Origin: Euglena gracilis
Lineage: Eukaryota; Euglenida; Euglenophyceae; Euglenales
Assembly: GCA_039621445.1 (NCBI GenBank)
Contig: CP154954.1
Span: forward strand, 5,743,919 to 5,807,918
Direction of reading: 5' to 3'
DNA: 64,000 nt
The notes below the pieces were generated by a model that saw nothing but the letters and a program-made list of their open reading frames with translations, had not been told where the DNA came from and did not search any database. The stretch's first letter is position 1. The number at the start of each line of letters is the position of its first letter. Of this stretch, positions 40,301 to 49,180 are shown in pieces. The position numbers and the translations under genes were made by a program.

Positions 40301-41762
40301 GGTATGGGTCAAAGTATTCCCAGTATTCTGGGTCTTCTGGCGTAAACACTGGGTAAGTCACGGATTCCGTGCTTGGCGTTCGAGCAAATTCCTGCTCAGC
40401 ATCACCACGATTCGAGTAAACCGGTGCGACTGGGGATGGTCGGGTTTCCCGACGTGCCCGTTCTGCCGTCACGTCGGGCGCTGGTGGAGCTTCCTCCTCA
40501 GCGTCGACGTGCATCGCCGCGGGCGGATTTTCCGACCTCGGCGAGCGGCGCTGTGGCTGCGGCGTCAGATTTTCCGGGCCGCGGTCACGCTTGCCGGCGG
40601 CAGAACTTGTGGGCCGTGCTAGAGGCGCTTCCGCCACAGCAACGTCCTGCTGTCGCGCTGGTTGCCTTGATCGTGATGGAGCTGGGACTCCTGTGAGAGC
40701 CGACACAGCAGCATCATACTGCTGGCGCTCTTCCCGTGTCATTTCCGCCCGGGCAGGGTATCCCTGGCCAGCGGAAACAGGGGGGCGACGTGCGATTTGT
40801 CGTTGGATCGTCACAGCATATTCGTACTGTTGACGCTCCTCCTCAGTCTCAAACGGCCGGCCAGTCCACGGGTTAACGGGTTCATCCCGTACCGGGGGAA
40901 CTGGTGCCGCACGAGGCGCTGCCGCGGCTTCCCGCGGACGAGCGCTTCGGGCAGAGTCAGACGTCGGGGGAGGATTTCCCTCCGCAGGACGTCGTGGGAT
41001 AGGGTCAGGTATGGTTGGGTGGGGTTGAGGTGGATATACGTACTGATCCCGTGGCCTTGGCGCCTCCTGGGGATAATCCCCAGAGACGGTGTACTGAGAC
41101 ACAGGCTCCTGTGCAGGATAATCCCGCCGGGGCATGCGCTCAGGGGATCGAAAAATACTTTCTTTCACACGTGGGTGTTCACTCCGGACAGGTGCTTCCA
41201 CTGTCTCTTCCTCGGGTAATCCGGGGGAGTGAGCACGAAAATGTGCCGTGTAAGTGCCAACTGGCGGTATCTGCCGTGCTACCTGTGGCGGGACTTCCAC
41301 GCCCAGGTCACGCATGGTAATGTCCGCCGCGAATCCTGACGTGTCCGGGCCGGTGTAATACACCAGACCGGTCATCGTCGCCTGGGCGCACATACACCAC
41401 AGGGCTGGAGGGGTATTCGCGATGGTCAAAACTTTACGGCAGTGGTCATCCCACAATGCCTGTGTCAGTTGGTCTGGTGCCGGGTTTGCGCTCATAGGCA
41501 TAACCCGGTTCATCGTCTCCGCCGTGCGGTGGATCATCACACCCGCATACGGTGGGAGGCGACGAGAGCCTGATGGCTGAGATGGCCGCGCTTCCGCGGG
41601 CATCTGGGTCATCCTGCTACTGCTGCTGGCTTCAGGGTTTCCCTGAGCCGCAGTCCGTGTAGGTGGCTGCGTACCGTATCGGTACGCATACTGGTCAGGT
41701 TGAGGGTGCGTGGTGGGGTGGTAAGGCGGTCCTCCGCCTGGCTCCCTTCCACCGGGCAGCAT
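37376..41762 (-). pseudogene. ORF-X, large extra protein downstream of pol (copy 1, one 14-bp deletion)
   Basis: ATG at 41760-41762, 157 bp after the pol stop. Comparison with copy 3 shows one lesion, a 14-bp deletion at about 39433; adding 14 bp makes the span exactly 1,467 codons to the TAA at 37376. Layout: a Pro-rich start, then a conserved 100-residue part (RRLPPYAGVMIHRTAETMNR, LWCMCAQATMTGLVYY) and a long disordered Arg/Pro/Glu region. Next is a Gly-Lys repeat (GKGKGKGKGKEKGKG), then a conserved globular part (MPGFWELWFWLGYPCQNFG, YKLECQFC, DFWGFGERGKPPP, RAWITYVLEVYIYF). It ends in a ~600-residue Pro/Glu/Ser/Thr-rich tail. The two conserved blocks persist in diverged ORF-X' (49.2-53.2 kb), so they are under constraint. 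No membrane span, so not an ordinary envelope. Function unknown. Confidence 0.7.
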
Positions 41763-41918
41763 GATACAGCCCGGGGTCGGTACGGTGGGATGTTTGGGTT
41801 GTTGGTTGTAGTAAGGGTAACCGCTTGAGTATTATTTGCTAAAAAGTCTGCGGAAAGAAAGAATGATAAGAATCAATGATAAAAAGAAAAGAAAACAACA
41901 TGGGTTTCCCATGAGTTC

Positions 41919-43214
41919 TCAAAAACTTGTCATGGAAACATCAATGTTATGTTTCTTGTTCCACAGCTTCCAATCTTGCTGGACATACCCAACAAAACTG
42001 GTTGCTGGCTCCCAAGTGTCCTCCTCGGGCCCATACCCTCTCCAGCGGACCTTCCAAAGGTGCATACCTTTGTCGATTTTGTGATCGATAATTTTATCGA
42101 CTACAAAGTCGTCCGTCTCAGGTAATCTGGAACGGGGTTTGAAGTGCAAACACGGGATGGGTTTCCCATCCGGTGGCGACAGGTATGGTTTGAAGTCGTC
42201 TATATGAACGTCCTCGACACCATTCGGTAATGCAACCTTGTAACGCCCGCTGGTACCTAGTCTTTCTAGGATTTCACAGGGGCCGAGCCAGAGGGGGTCC
42301 AGCTTGGAAGACTGCATGCGAGTGCGGCTATTCCGCACCCACACGCGGTCACCGGGACTATACACAGGTGACTTGAAATTCTGCAAAAACGATTTCCGTT
42401 TGGTTGCATGAATATCAGTCACGCACTTCTGGACTGCAGAACGTAGATTTTCTACTTCCGCAAACCAGGTCTCGCAACTGACACTCGTTCGGGCGGGTCT
42501 CTCCGAAGGGACATCCCCTATGGCCGGAGGGTCCCGTCCGAAAACTAATTTTTAAGGGGAGTGAGGTAAAACCAACCCTGGTAGGGTATTGATATAAAAC
42601 AAAGACCATGGTAGAACTGATATCCAGTTGCTGCGCGAGTCAGCCAGTGAAAGGCGAAGCATATTCACAACGGATTTCACGGCTGCCTCGGCTCTACCAT
42701 TGCCTTTGGGTCGGTATATAATGGAAAAATGTTGCTCGATTCCGAGTAAACCGCACAAAGTGGTGAAAAACCTTGAAGAAATCAAATGGTCTTGATCACT
42801 CACGATTTCATTCGGTAAACCCATTAAGCAAATGCATTTCTCCAAAAATATAGTTGCCAAACTTTGGGCAGTCAACCCTGACTTCTGCCATGGAATGGCT
42901 ACAATGTACCCACTCAGCCTGCAGACGACAACAAAAACGTAATCGTAAATTCTGTCGTCCGTTCCTTTGCACGGTTCTAATTCCAGAAAATCCATGCAGA
43001 GGGATGTAAAAATGTCAGGGGGTACGGGGAAAAAGTCCATCGTACCAGGGGGGGTACCTCTGCGGGGTTTTACCGCTTGACAAATTTGACACCGTTGCGC
43101 TATTCGCAAACAGCGTGAGTAAAGCTCTTTCTCGCTCAGGGTTGTGCAATATCTGCGGCCGTTGTGCAATATCTCCCACCAACGAAAGAAGTTTGGGGGC
43201 CCCAGGGTGACCAT
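41919..43214 (-). pseudogene. pol: Integrase core and chromodomain of gypsy copy 1
   Basis: 42552-43214 holds the end of the HHCC zinc domain (CLRIAQRCQICQAVKPR) and the DDE core (MDFLELEP, EIVSDQDHLISSRF, GRAEAAVKSVVN). 41919-42422 holds the C-terminal domain and a chromodomain (VDKIIDHKID … WKVRWRGYGPEEDTWEPATSF). Chromodomains at this position define the chromovirus branch of Ty3/gypsy and direct integration to marked chromatin. A small indel near 42550 (compare copy 3 at 61675) splits the two pieces. An 18-bp insertion at ~43160 and a ~150-bp deletion at ~43310 break the link to the RNase H frame. Stop TGA at 41919-41921. Confidence 0.85.
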
Positions 43215-43279
43215 GGTTGTGATAACACAAAATCACATCATCAACCAGGTCCTGGGGAATACCATATTTGTAACCCGAT

Positions 43280-46200
43280 TCATTGCGAAAAATGACCGGA
43301 CGTGCTTCCACGTCGGCGCCTTCCGCGCACTGGTGCGATCAGGAATAGTTGTGAAACGGGAAAAGAATCCAAAAGATTATCCGCAGCGTCGTTTCGACGT
43401 GCGTATTCGTCAGCTTCCTGACTTCCATGAAAAGTCGCGTCTCCCTCATCCGGGTTCCCAGGGTAATACCAAGGGGCCCGACTGAGCGGATCCGCTACTT
43501 TTTGTGTGTGACCAGGGGTATAAATAACCACAAGTTTGAATTGACTCAAGAACTCATGCCATCTGCATCGCCTTCCGACCGATGACATGGCCTTGTTCAA
43601 ATCCTCGGTGTACCAGTGTTGGAGACTCTCATGGTCGGTCTTGACGAGGATCTGGACGAGGCTGCTGGCTACCCAGCTTCGGAATTTCTGGAGTATAAGC
43701 ACGATTGCGTAGGTTTCCTTCTCGCGTATACTCCATTTGACTTGACCTTTTCCAGCGTCGCCCTGTAACTTTCTGCTGAAGAAAGCCACAGGTCGGAGCT
43801 CATTCGCCGCATTATGCTGGCTAAGAACTCCGCCAACAGCGTAATCGCTGCTGTCGACTTCCAACACGTATGGTTTGTACGGGTCCGCGATTTCGAGGAC
43901 AACATTCTCCAAAAGCAAAACCTTGATTTTCTCAAGGGCCTCACGCATTTGGTCATCCCAAATGACTTTGATGTTGTCAACAGCCCGGTTTTTGAGCTGT
44001 TTGGTGAGGGGCACCGCGATTTTCGCGAAGTCCTTCATATAAATCGCGTAGTATTGGGCTAATCCCAAAAATCCTTTGAGGTGAGTAATCGTTTTGATTA
44101 CCTCAGGGGTCCATTTCTTAATGGCTTCAAGTTTACTCGGAGCGGCTTTCCGCTGTCCATTGCTAAGGATGTGACCGCAAAATTTTATAAGTAGCCGAAA
44201 CAAATGCAGTTTCGCGCCTTTCGCGAAAAGCACATGTTTTTGAAAAGCGGTTAATACCGCGCAAACATGGTGGAAGTGTGTGACGAGGATATCCTCGCTC
44301 GATTTTGCGGATGGTGGTGGTGTTCCCACCAGCACATCATCAATGTACACAATGGCAAACGGTAAATCGCGTAGAACCCATTGTATCATGCGCTGAAACA
44401 TGGCTGGGCCATTCTTAACACCCATGGGGAGTACCGTCCATTGGTACACACCCTTGGATGTCACGAATGCCGTGTATGGTTGGGAGACAGGGTGTAAGTG
44501 CATTTGGTGAAAACCGTCCTCCAGATCGAAAATTGACCACAACCGGTTTTCCGATTGTTTGGTGATCAAATCCTCGATCAGGGGGAGCGGGAAGGGATCA
44601 TCCCTTGTTTGGGAGTTCAGGTACCGGTAATCCAGCACCAGCCTCCATTTCTTCTGACCTGAGGGGTCTGGGGGTTTAGGAACAACGAATGCCTGGGATG
44701 TCCACTCGCTTTTCGAGGGTACAATCCACTTGCGCTGAATAAGCTTCTCAATCATTTCATTGAGAGCTTGTTCGCGTTCTCCCGAACAACGAAAAAATTT
44801 CCGGTGCATTGGCTTGGCTCCATCCTTAAGCTCGATCTTACAAACACCGAACGGACCGCGTATCGCGGGGTCGATGTCGCACGCGTATACTGGATTTTCC
44901 AGCACACCGTGAAATTCGCGGGTAATCCGCGAACAGAATTCGGCTGACTTAGGATGCTGACCTGCACTCTCGATGACTGCGGAAACCGCCAGGGTATCCC
45001 TGGGGCTACCGAGCTTCCTCGGCACCGCGAATTCGGACATTCCGAATGCATCGAAGAAACATACGCGAAAAATGATTTCTTGCAAGGGTGGTAATATTTT
45101 GCCACAAAAATCCTCAAAAATAGGCACATTAGTGGGTAAATCCCACCAATGAAAACATACATACGATAGTTGGGTGAACCATTCCGCTTCCGGAATGATG
45201 GGTATGAGAATAACTCCACGGGCTTCATCCCGCAGAATTTTCTCAACCGCACATTCGATAAGTTTTGGGGGATGGTGCATCCATAACACCGTGTCACCCC
45301 AAAATTTATCAAATGCGTTGGAGTGTTGTGACCAATGACGTGGCAAACGGGCATGTGCATTGGATGAAAACACATCGATTTCCAATGCCAAATCAAAAGA
45401 ATCAGCCAATGTCGCGATTTTGGAAAACCATCGTTCCAAAATGCGATATTGACCAAAATTGAAAGCATTCCATACGCGTTTCGCGTATTCGTGCACCCGA
45501 TTTCCGGGTTGGAGAGAAGAAACACAATGAATGGATCCACAAACATGCGGGTTGTCTTCCACTACCTCAAGGGGTAATCCCAAGGGAGTTTGGACAGGTT
45601 GGGGATTTCCCCATTCCGCATCAAATTTATACCAAGTGTACTTGGGATGGTGGTTAGGCATGACGCTTTTCGCGTTTCCGAACAACGAGGTTATTCCGCG
45701 TTGTTGGAGTACTCGGTGTATCTCCGCGCATTGCGGGTTACAACCAAGTGTATCCTGGGGTGTGGATTCCGTATTCGGAATTGCGATTAGTGTCGGATTT
45801 TCAACTAAACATCCACAATCGAAATCCGATTGGGTGGAAATTCTCCTGCAGTGCACACATTGGAAGGAAGTGTGTTGGTGTGACAGGTGTGCGTGTAAGT
45901 GGGTGTCGATGGCATTAGCCGGTGAGTCTTGTACAGGTGTGCCTGGATTCGGCACAACTGGTAGGAAACGGAGTGGTGGTGTAGCTGGGCGACTACTCGA
46001 CACCGATATATCTTCAGGCCTTTGGGCTTTCGTCTTGTAACCCAGTGAAACGGCGGGGGTACCGCTACTCGCTTGCCCTGCCTCATGTGGAACGCATGTT
46101 GGTGTGTCATTGGGCAGGGGGGAGGCTTTCTCCGTACCCCGGGTGTGGAAAACGGTTGTTGGTGTGGTGGATAACGGTGTTGCCATTGTAGGTAACGGTG

Positions 46201-46456
46201 TTGGAAAAGTGGTGGTCATCATGGCTGATGCCAACGGTGATGGTGGTTTGGGTGTCAATGAAGTGGTGGGTGCTGTGCGCAGACCGTGGGAGTGGCAATC
46301 CACAACCAATCGGTACTGGCGTAAAAATAGGTATCCCAAAATTACATCAGACCCGTGAATTCCGGACTCGTAACCCAAATATTGGTGAAATGTTGTAATT
46401 GTGGGGGTTGTGAGTGATGCTTCGGAATGATGGGCAAGAGTATCTCGAGCACACAT
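43280..46456 (-). CDS. pol: Reverse transcriptase-RNase H polyprotein part, gypsy copy 1
   Basis: 1,058-codon frame. The first ~30 codons overlap the protease frame, and the true protease C-terminus (SDVILGYLFLRQYRL) is in this frame. After a ~350-residue linker comes the RT: WRLVLDYRYLNSQ, LWSIFDLEDGFHQMHL and the catalytic FAIVYIDDVL (YIDD about residue 702). A Ty3-type RNase H follows (VLEVDSSDYAVGGVLSQ, RPVAFFSRKL, KETYAIVLILQKFRSW, KTDHESLQHW). After it the frame goes out of register at ~43310 because of the ~150-bp deletion, so the domain order is intact but the integrase is not fused. Copy 3 (61047-64000) has the undeleted version. Confidence 0.88.
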   Translation of the reverse strand: MCARDTLAHHSEASLTTPTITTFHQYLGYESGIHGSDVILGYLFLRQYRLVVDCHSHGLRTAPTTSLTPKPPSPLASAMMTTTFPTPLPTMATPLSTTPTTVFHTRGTEKASPLPNDTPTCVPHEAGQASSGTPAVSLGYKTKAQRPEDISVSSSRPATPPLRFLPVVPNPGTPVQDSPANAIDTHLHAHLSHQHTSFQCVHCRRISTQSDFDCGCLVENPTLIAIPNTESTPQDTLGCNPQCAEIHRVLQQRGITSLFGNAKSVMPNHHPKYTWYKFDAEWGNPQPVQTPLGLPLEVVEDNPHVCGSIHCVSSLQPGNRVHEYAKRVWNAFNFGQYRILERWFSKIATLADSFDLALEIDVFSSNAHARLPRHWSQHSNAFDKFWGDTVLWMHHPPKLIECAVEKILRDEARGVILIPIIPEAEWFTQLSYVCFHWWDLPTNVPIFEDFCGKILPPLQEIIFRVCFFDAFGMSEFAVPRKLGSPRDTLAVSAVIESAGQHPKSAEFCSRITREFHGVLENPVYACDIDPAIRGPFGVCKIELKDGAKPMHRKFFRCSGEREQALNEMIEKLIQRKWIVPSKSEWTSQAFVVPKPPDPSGQKKWRLVLDYRYLNSQTRDDPFPLPLIEDLITKQSENRLWSIFDLEDGFHQMHLHPVSQPYTAFVTSKGVYQWTVLPMGVKNGPAMFQRMIQWVLRDLPFAIVYIDDVLVGTPPPSAKSSEDILVTHFHHVCAVLTAFQKHVLFAKGAKLHLFRLLIKFCGHILSNGQRKAAPSKLEAIKKWTPEVIKTITHLKGFLGLAQYYAIYMKDFAKIAVPLTKQLKNRAVDNIKVIWDDQMREALEKIKVLLLENVVLEIADPYKPYVLEVDSSDYAVGGVLSQHNAANELRPVAFFSRKLQGDAGKGQVKWSIREKETYAIVLILQKFRSWVASSLVQILVKTDHESLQHWYTEDLNKAMSSVGRRCRWHEFLSQFKLVVIYTPGHTQKVADPLSRAPWYYPGNPDEGDATFHGSQEADEYARRNDAADNLLDSFPVSQLFLIAPVRGRRRRGSTSGHFSQ

Positions 46457-46842
46457 CCCAAATCACCACCACACATGGGGGTGTTATCCGCGGTTGTAAT
46501 TTTGATCAGTTTCTTGGCGCTTACCAAGAGCGTGGTCGGTATCAACCCCAACCGAAAGAGCAGTGCAATGCGACAACCAGTGTCAATGAGAATTTTAACT
46601 TTAGTGGAGAAATTTTGGACGCGGATTTCCGCTTGGACGAGCAATTCCATTGGTGGTACGCAAAGTGAAGGGTCTGGCGGAAATACGTTTACACGCCAGC
46701 TCTCCCATGAACCCTTTCCTACTTTGCTCAGCATTCCGAGCGGAAATGTGGAGTGGGGGGTACGGGACCCGAAATAATTCCGGGTACTGACCGTGAAGGC
46801 GGATGGGCAGGGGGGGTAAGGTTGATCAGGTCTTACCTCCAT
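46342..46842 (-). CDS. pol: Retroviral-type aspartic protease domain, gypsy copy 1
   Basis: Contains the active site ILIDTGC (Asp87-Thr-Gly from the ATG at 46842) after a ~80-residue lead, followed by the flap region (TTADNTPMCGGDLG). It is in the same frame as gag, with only the TAG at 46888-46890 between the two. The protease C-terminus continues in another frame (the RT frame) after a shift somewhere in 46342-46456. The protein would cleave the element's Gag-Pol. Confidence 0.75.
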   Translation of the reverse strand: MEVRPDQPYPPCPSAFTVSTRNYFGSRTPHSTFPLGMLSKVGKGSWESWRVNVFPPDPSLCVPPMELLVQAEIRVQNFSTKVKILIDTGCRIALLFRLGLIPTTLLVSAKKLIKITTADNTPMCGGDLGCVLEILLPIIPKHHSQPPQLQHFTNIWVTSPEFTGLM

Positions 46843-46887
46843 CTGTTCATCAGCCCAGAGGTCCGTGCCCTCGGACCTCGGGCTCCC

Positions 46888-49180
46888 CTACTCCAAGTCC
46901 GAACCGGCCGCATAGCCGGCAACGGACTTTTTGGTGGAATAGCTGGAATTCAATGAGCGCACCGCCATTCGGGCCTCATTAAATTCCCCGTCCGAGGTCT
47001 CATCCCCCTCCCTGCCCGAAGCCGGGGTGTCCTCCTCCAAACAAGATATCTTGAAACCGACCTTTTGCCGGTTGGAGGAGTAACCACGGTCATCGCGGCG
47101 CTTACCGCGATTTCCGTAGCCGGGCCGGGGGGAACGAGATCCGGGACATTTGGATGCGTGGTGATCTTTGGAACCGCAAAGTGAACAACGGGATTTGTGG
47201 CGGGATTCTGCATAACGGGGGGAACGGTATTCCGTTCGACCGTCAAACCGTCGTTGTGTACGGGTTTCCCGTCGACCATGACCGGTGTACCGGGGTTTCC
47301 CCGGTGACTCCCGCGAAGAGGATGATCCACTTCGCGAACGAGATCGTGAATAGTCGCGATTGAAATCCCGTTTTCGGGTAGGGGGTCCAGGTGACCGACC
47401 GCGAGAAGGACGGGTTTCCCGACCATCACGCGATGGTGACTTGGGCCTGCTACCGCTAAAGCGTTTCTCCGAAGAACGTGAAACTCCTGATTGACGTGAG
47501 GAGGTCGAGCCCCTTGGGCTTCCAATACGCTTTCGCGCATCGGGATTCGGACATTCCCGAGACATGTGACCAGATTTGTTGCACAAAAAGCACCGTTTAT
47601 CCGTGCCCTGGTCCGAAGAACGCTGATTCCGCGTTTTCGGTCCCGTGGTGGGTGATCTTGGTGACTTGGGTGATTTGTACAACGCATTAACCGCACCCGC
47701 AGGGATTCCCGCGGTGGGATGCGTTTGGAAAGCGGACTGTATTTGTCCCAAAACTTGTGTGAGTTTGAGTTGCTTTGACACATAATTCCAACGTTGGGCA
47801 AGAGTCATCTCATGCCCTGCCAACTCCTCGCGATGGATATCCTTCACGAGGGATGGTGTGAAATGCAACAAAACCACATCTAATTGTTCGCGCATTTGCT
47901 TCTCGCTAAGTTCATCAACTTCGGCAGCAAGTGCTAACCATTTGGCATACCAAAGGTCAATGGATTTCCATTTGCGATCCGATGGCGCGGATTGTCGCCA
48001 CTTCTTCTCCACGGTAATCCTGGTGACCAAGCTTGAGTTGGTTGAAGCGTATTGCTCAACCAGGTCATCGAATGATACGCCATTACGTATCACCAAATTA
48101 CGTGCGCGTTCTCGCTCTTCCCTCGGTAGGCAATCGATGAATTCCATCTTGACTACCTCGGGATTCGGGTCTTGGGTGGGTCCCTTTAGTGCCCAGTGAT
48201 ACTCCCAGTCCCGAAAAAATTGTCTTCATGTGGTTGGATCCCCGTCCCATTGGGGTTTCACCTTGTTCGCGATTGCGATGGTGCCCTTGAAGTCTCTCTG
48301 AGTAACCCGCTGACCCTCGGTGGTATTCCAGGGGTTTGGGTCAGGGTGATTCTTTACACCAAACGCGTTTCGCGGATTTTCCGCTCCATGTGTACCCCGT
48401 GCAGGATTTCACGCACCAAGTGTAGGTGTGGCAGGATTTTCCTGCGGGAAGTGCAAAAAATGTGGTGAATTTCTCCCGGTGGGGCGGGTTTCCCGCCGAA
48501 AACCCGATGGGTGATCTGGTAATCCAGAACCCGTTGGTGATTGGTATGATCACGAATGCGACACATGACCAATACCAGGTGTGGGGTGTTGGCTCATTCC
48601 TCGTACAAGGTTGGAATGTTGAATTTCTTGGTGGAGACTCGAATTTGCGAGCGGGGCGTCAATTTCCTCATCGGAAATGTTGAGCGAAAGGTGGGTTTGT
48701 GGTGTGGGCAAAAGCAAAGGTGGTACAATTCGCGTTTTAGCGGGTGGTTGTACCAAATTCGCGGTGGATGTAGGGATTCCTACTCCAGAAATGGTAATTT
48801 GAGAACGCGATTCTGGGACATTTGGAATACCAACCGCAGCGCTTACCGCGGTGGATGGTGGCACAACCGGTGCCGGAGTGGACATTTTATCCAAACTCGC
48901 GGACAAGTCATGCACCGTTTCTTCCAAATGTTCCACCAACTGGAGTTGGCCGCAAATACGGTCAACCTCAGTCTCCAAATGTCTAATGCGTTTGCGGTAA
49001 CGGGAAAAATAGTCCAAGTGTGGTAACTTTTCAGAAACCAAGTGTAGGTCTTGGACAAGTTGTCTCTGGGACTCCTCCACATTCCGGAGTTGACCCGCAA
49101 GCGCTTTTACTGCATTTGAGACAATTTGCAATTGGTGGGGTGACTTGGTGGGGGTTTCCGCGGTGGTGCGCGAATTTTCC
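46888..49180 (-). pseudogene. gag: Gag with two zinc knuckles (three in-frame TGA codons)
   Basis: One continuous frame. Upstream part (about 49180-48560): coiled-coil region (LQIVSNAVKALAGQLRNVEE, SRYRKRIRHLETEVDRICGQ). Capsid-like part: KPQWDGDPTT, FFRDWEYHWALKGP, then from the ATG at 48147 LPREERERARNLVIRNG and LTQVLGQIQ. Nucleocapsid: CCHC knuckles C186-x2-C-x4-H-x4-C199 and C321-x2-C-x4-H-x4-C334 (numbered from 48147) flanking an Arg/Ser-rich linker. TGA codons at 48550-48552, 48409-48411 and 48226-48228 interrupt it; each sits where CGA (Arg) fits. The frame ends in TAG at 46888, in frame with the protease. The left limit is arbitrary, because the frame runs without break into ORF-X' of copy 2. 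Confidence 0.75.

Noticed and set aside
36340-41762. ORF-X/ORF-Y as a retroviral envelope gene
   Set aside because: The position is that of env, but I see no signal peptide, no transmembrane anchor and no furin-like or fusion-peptide stretch. The proteins are cytosolic or nuclear in character (Lys/Arg/Pro-rich with zinc-binding cysteines).
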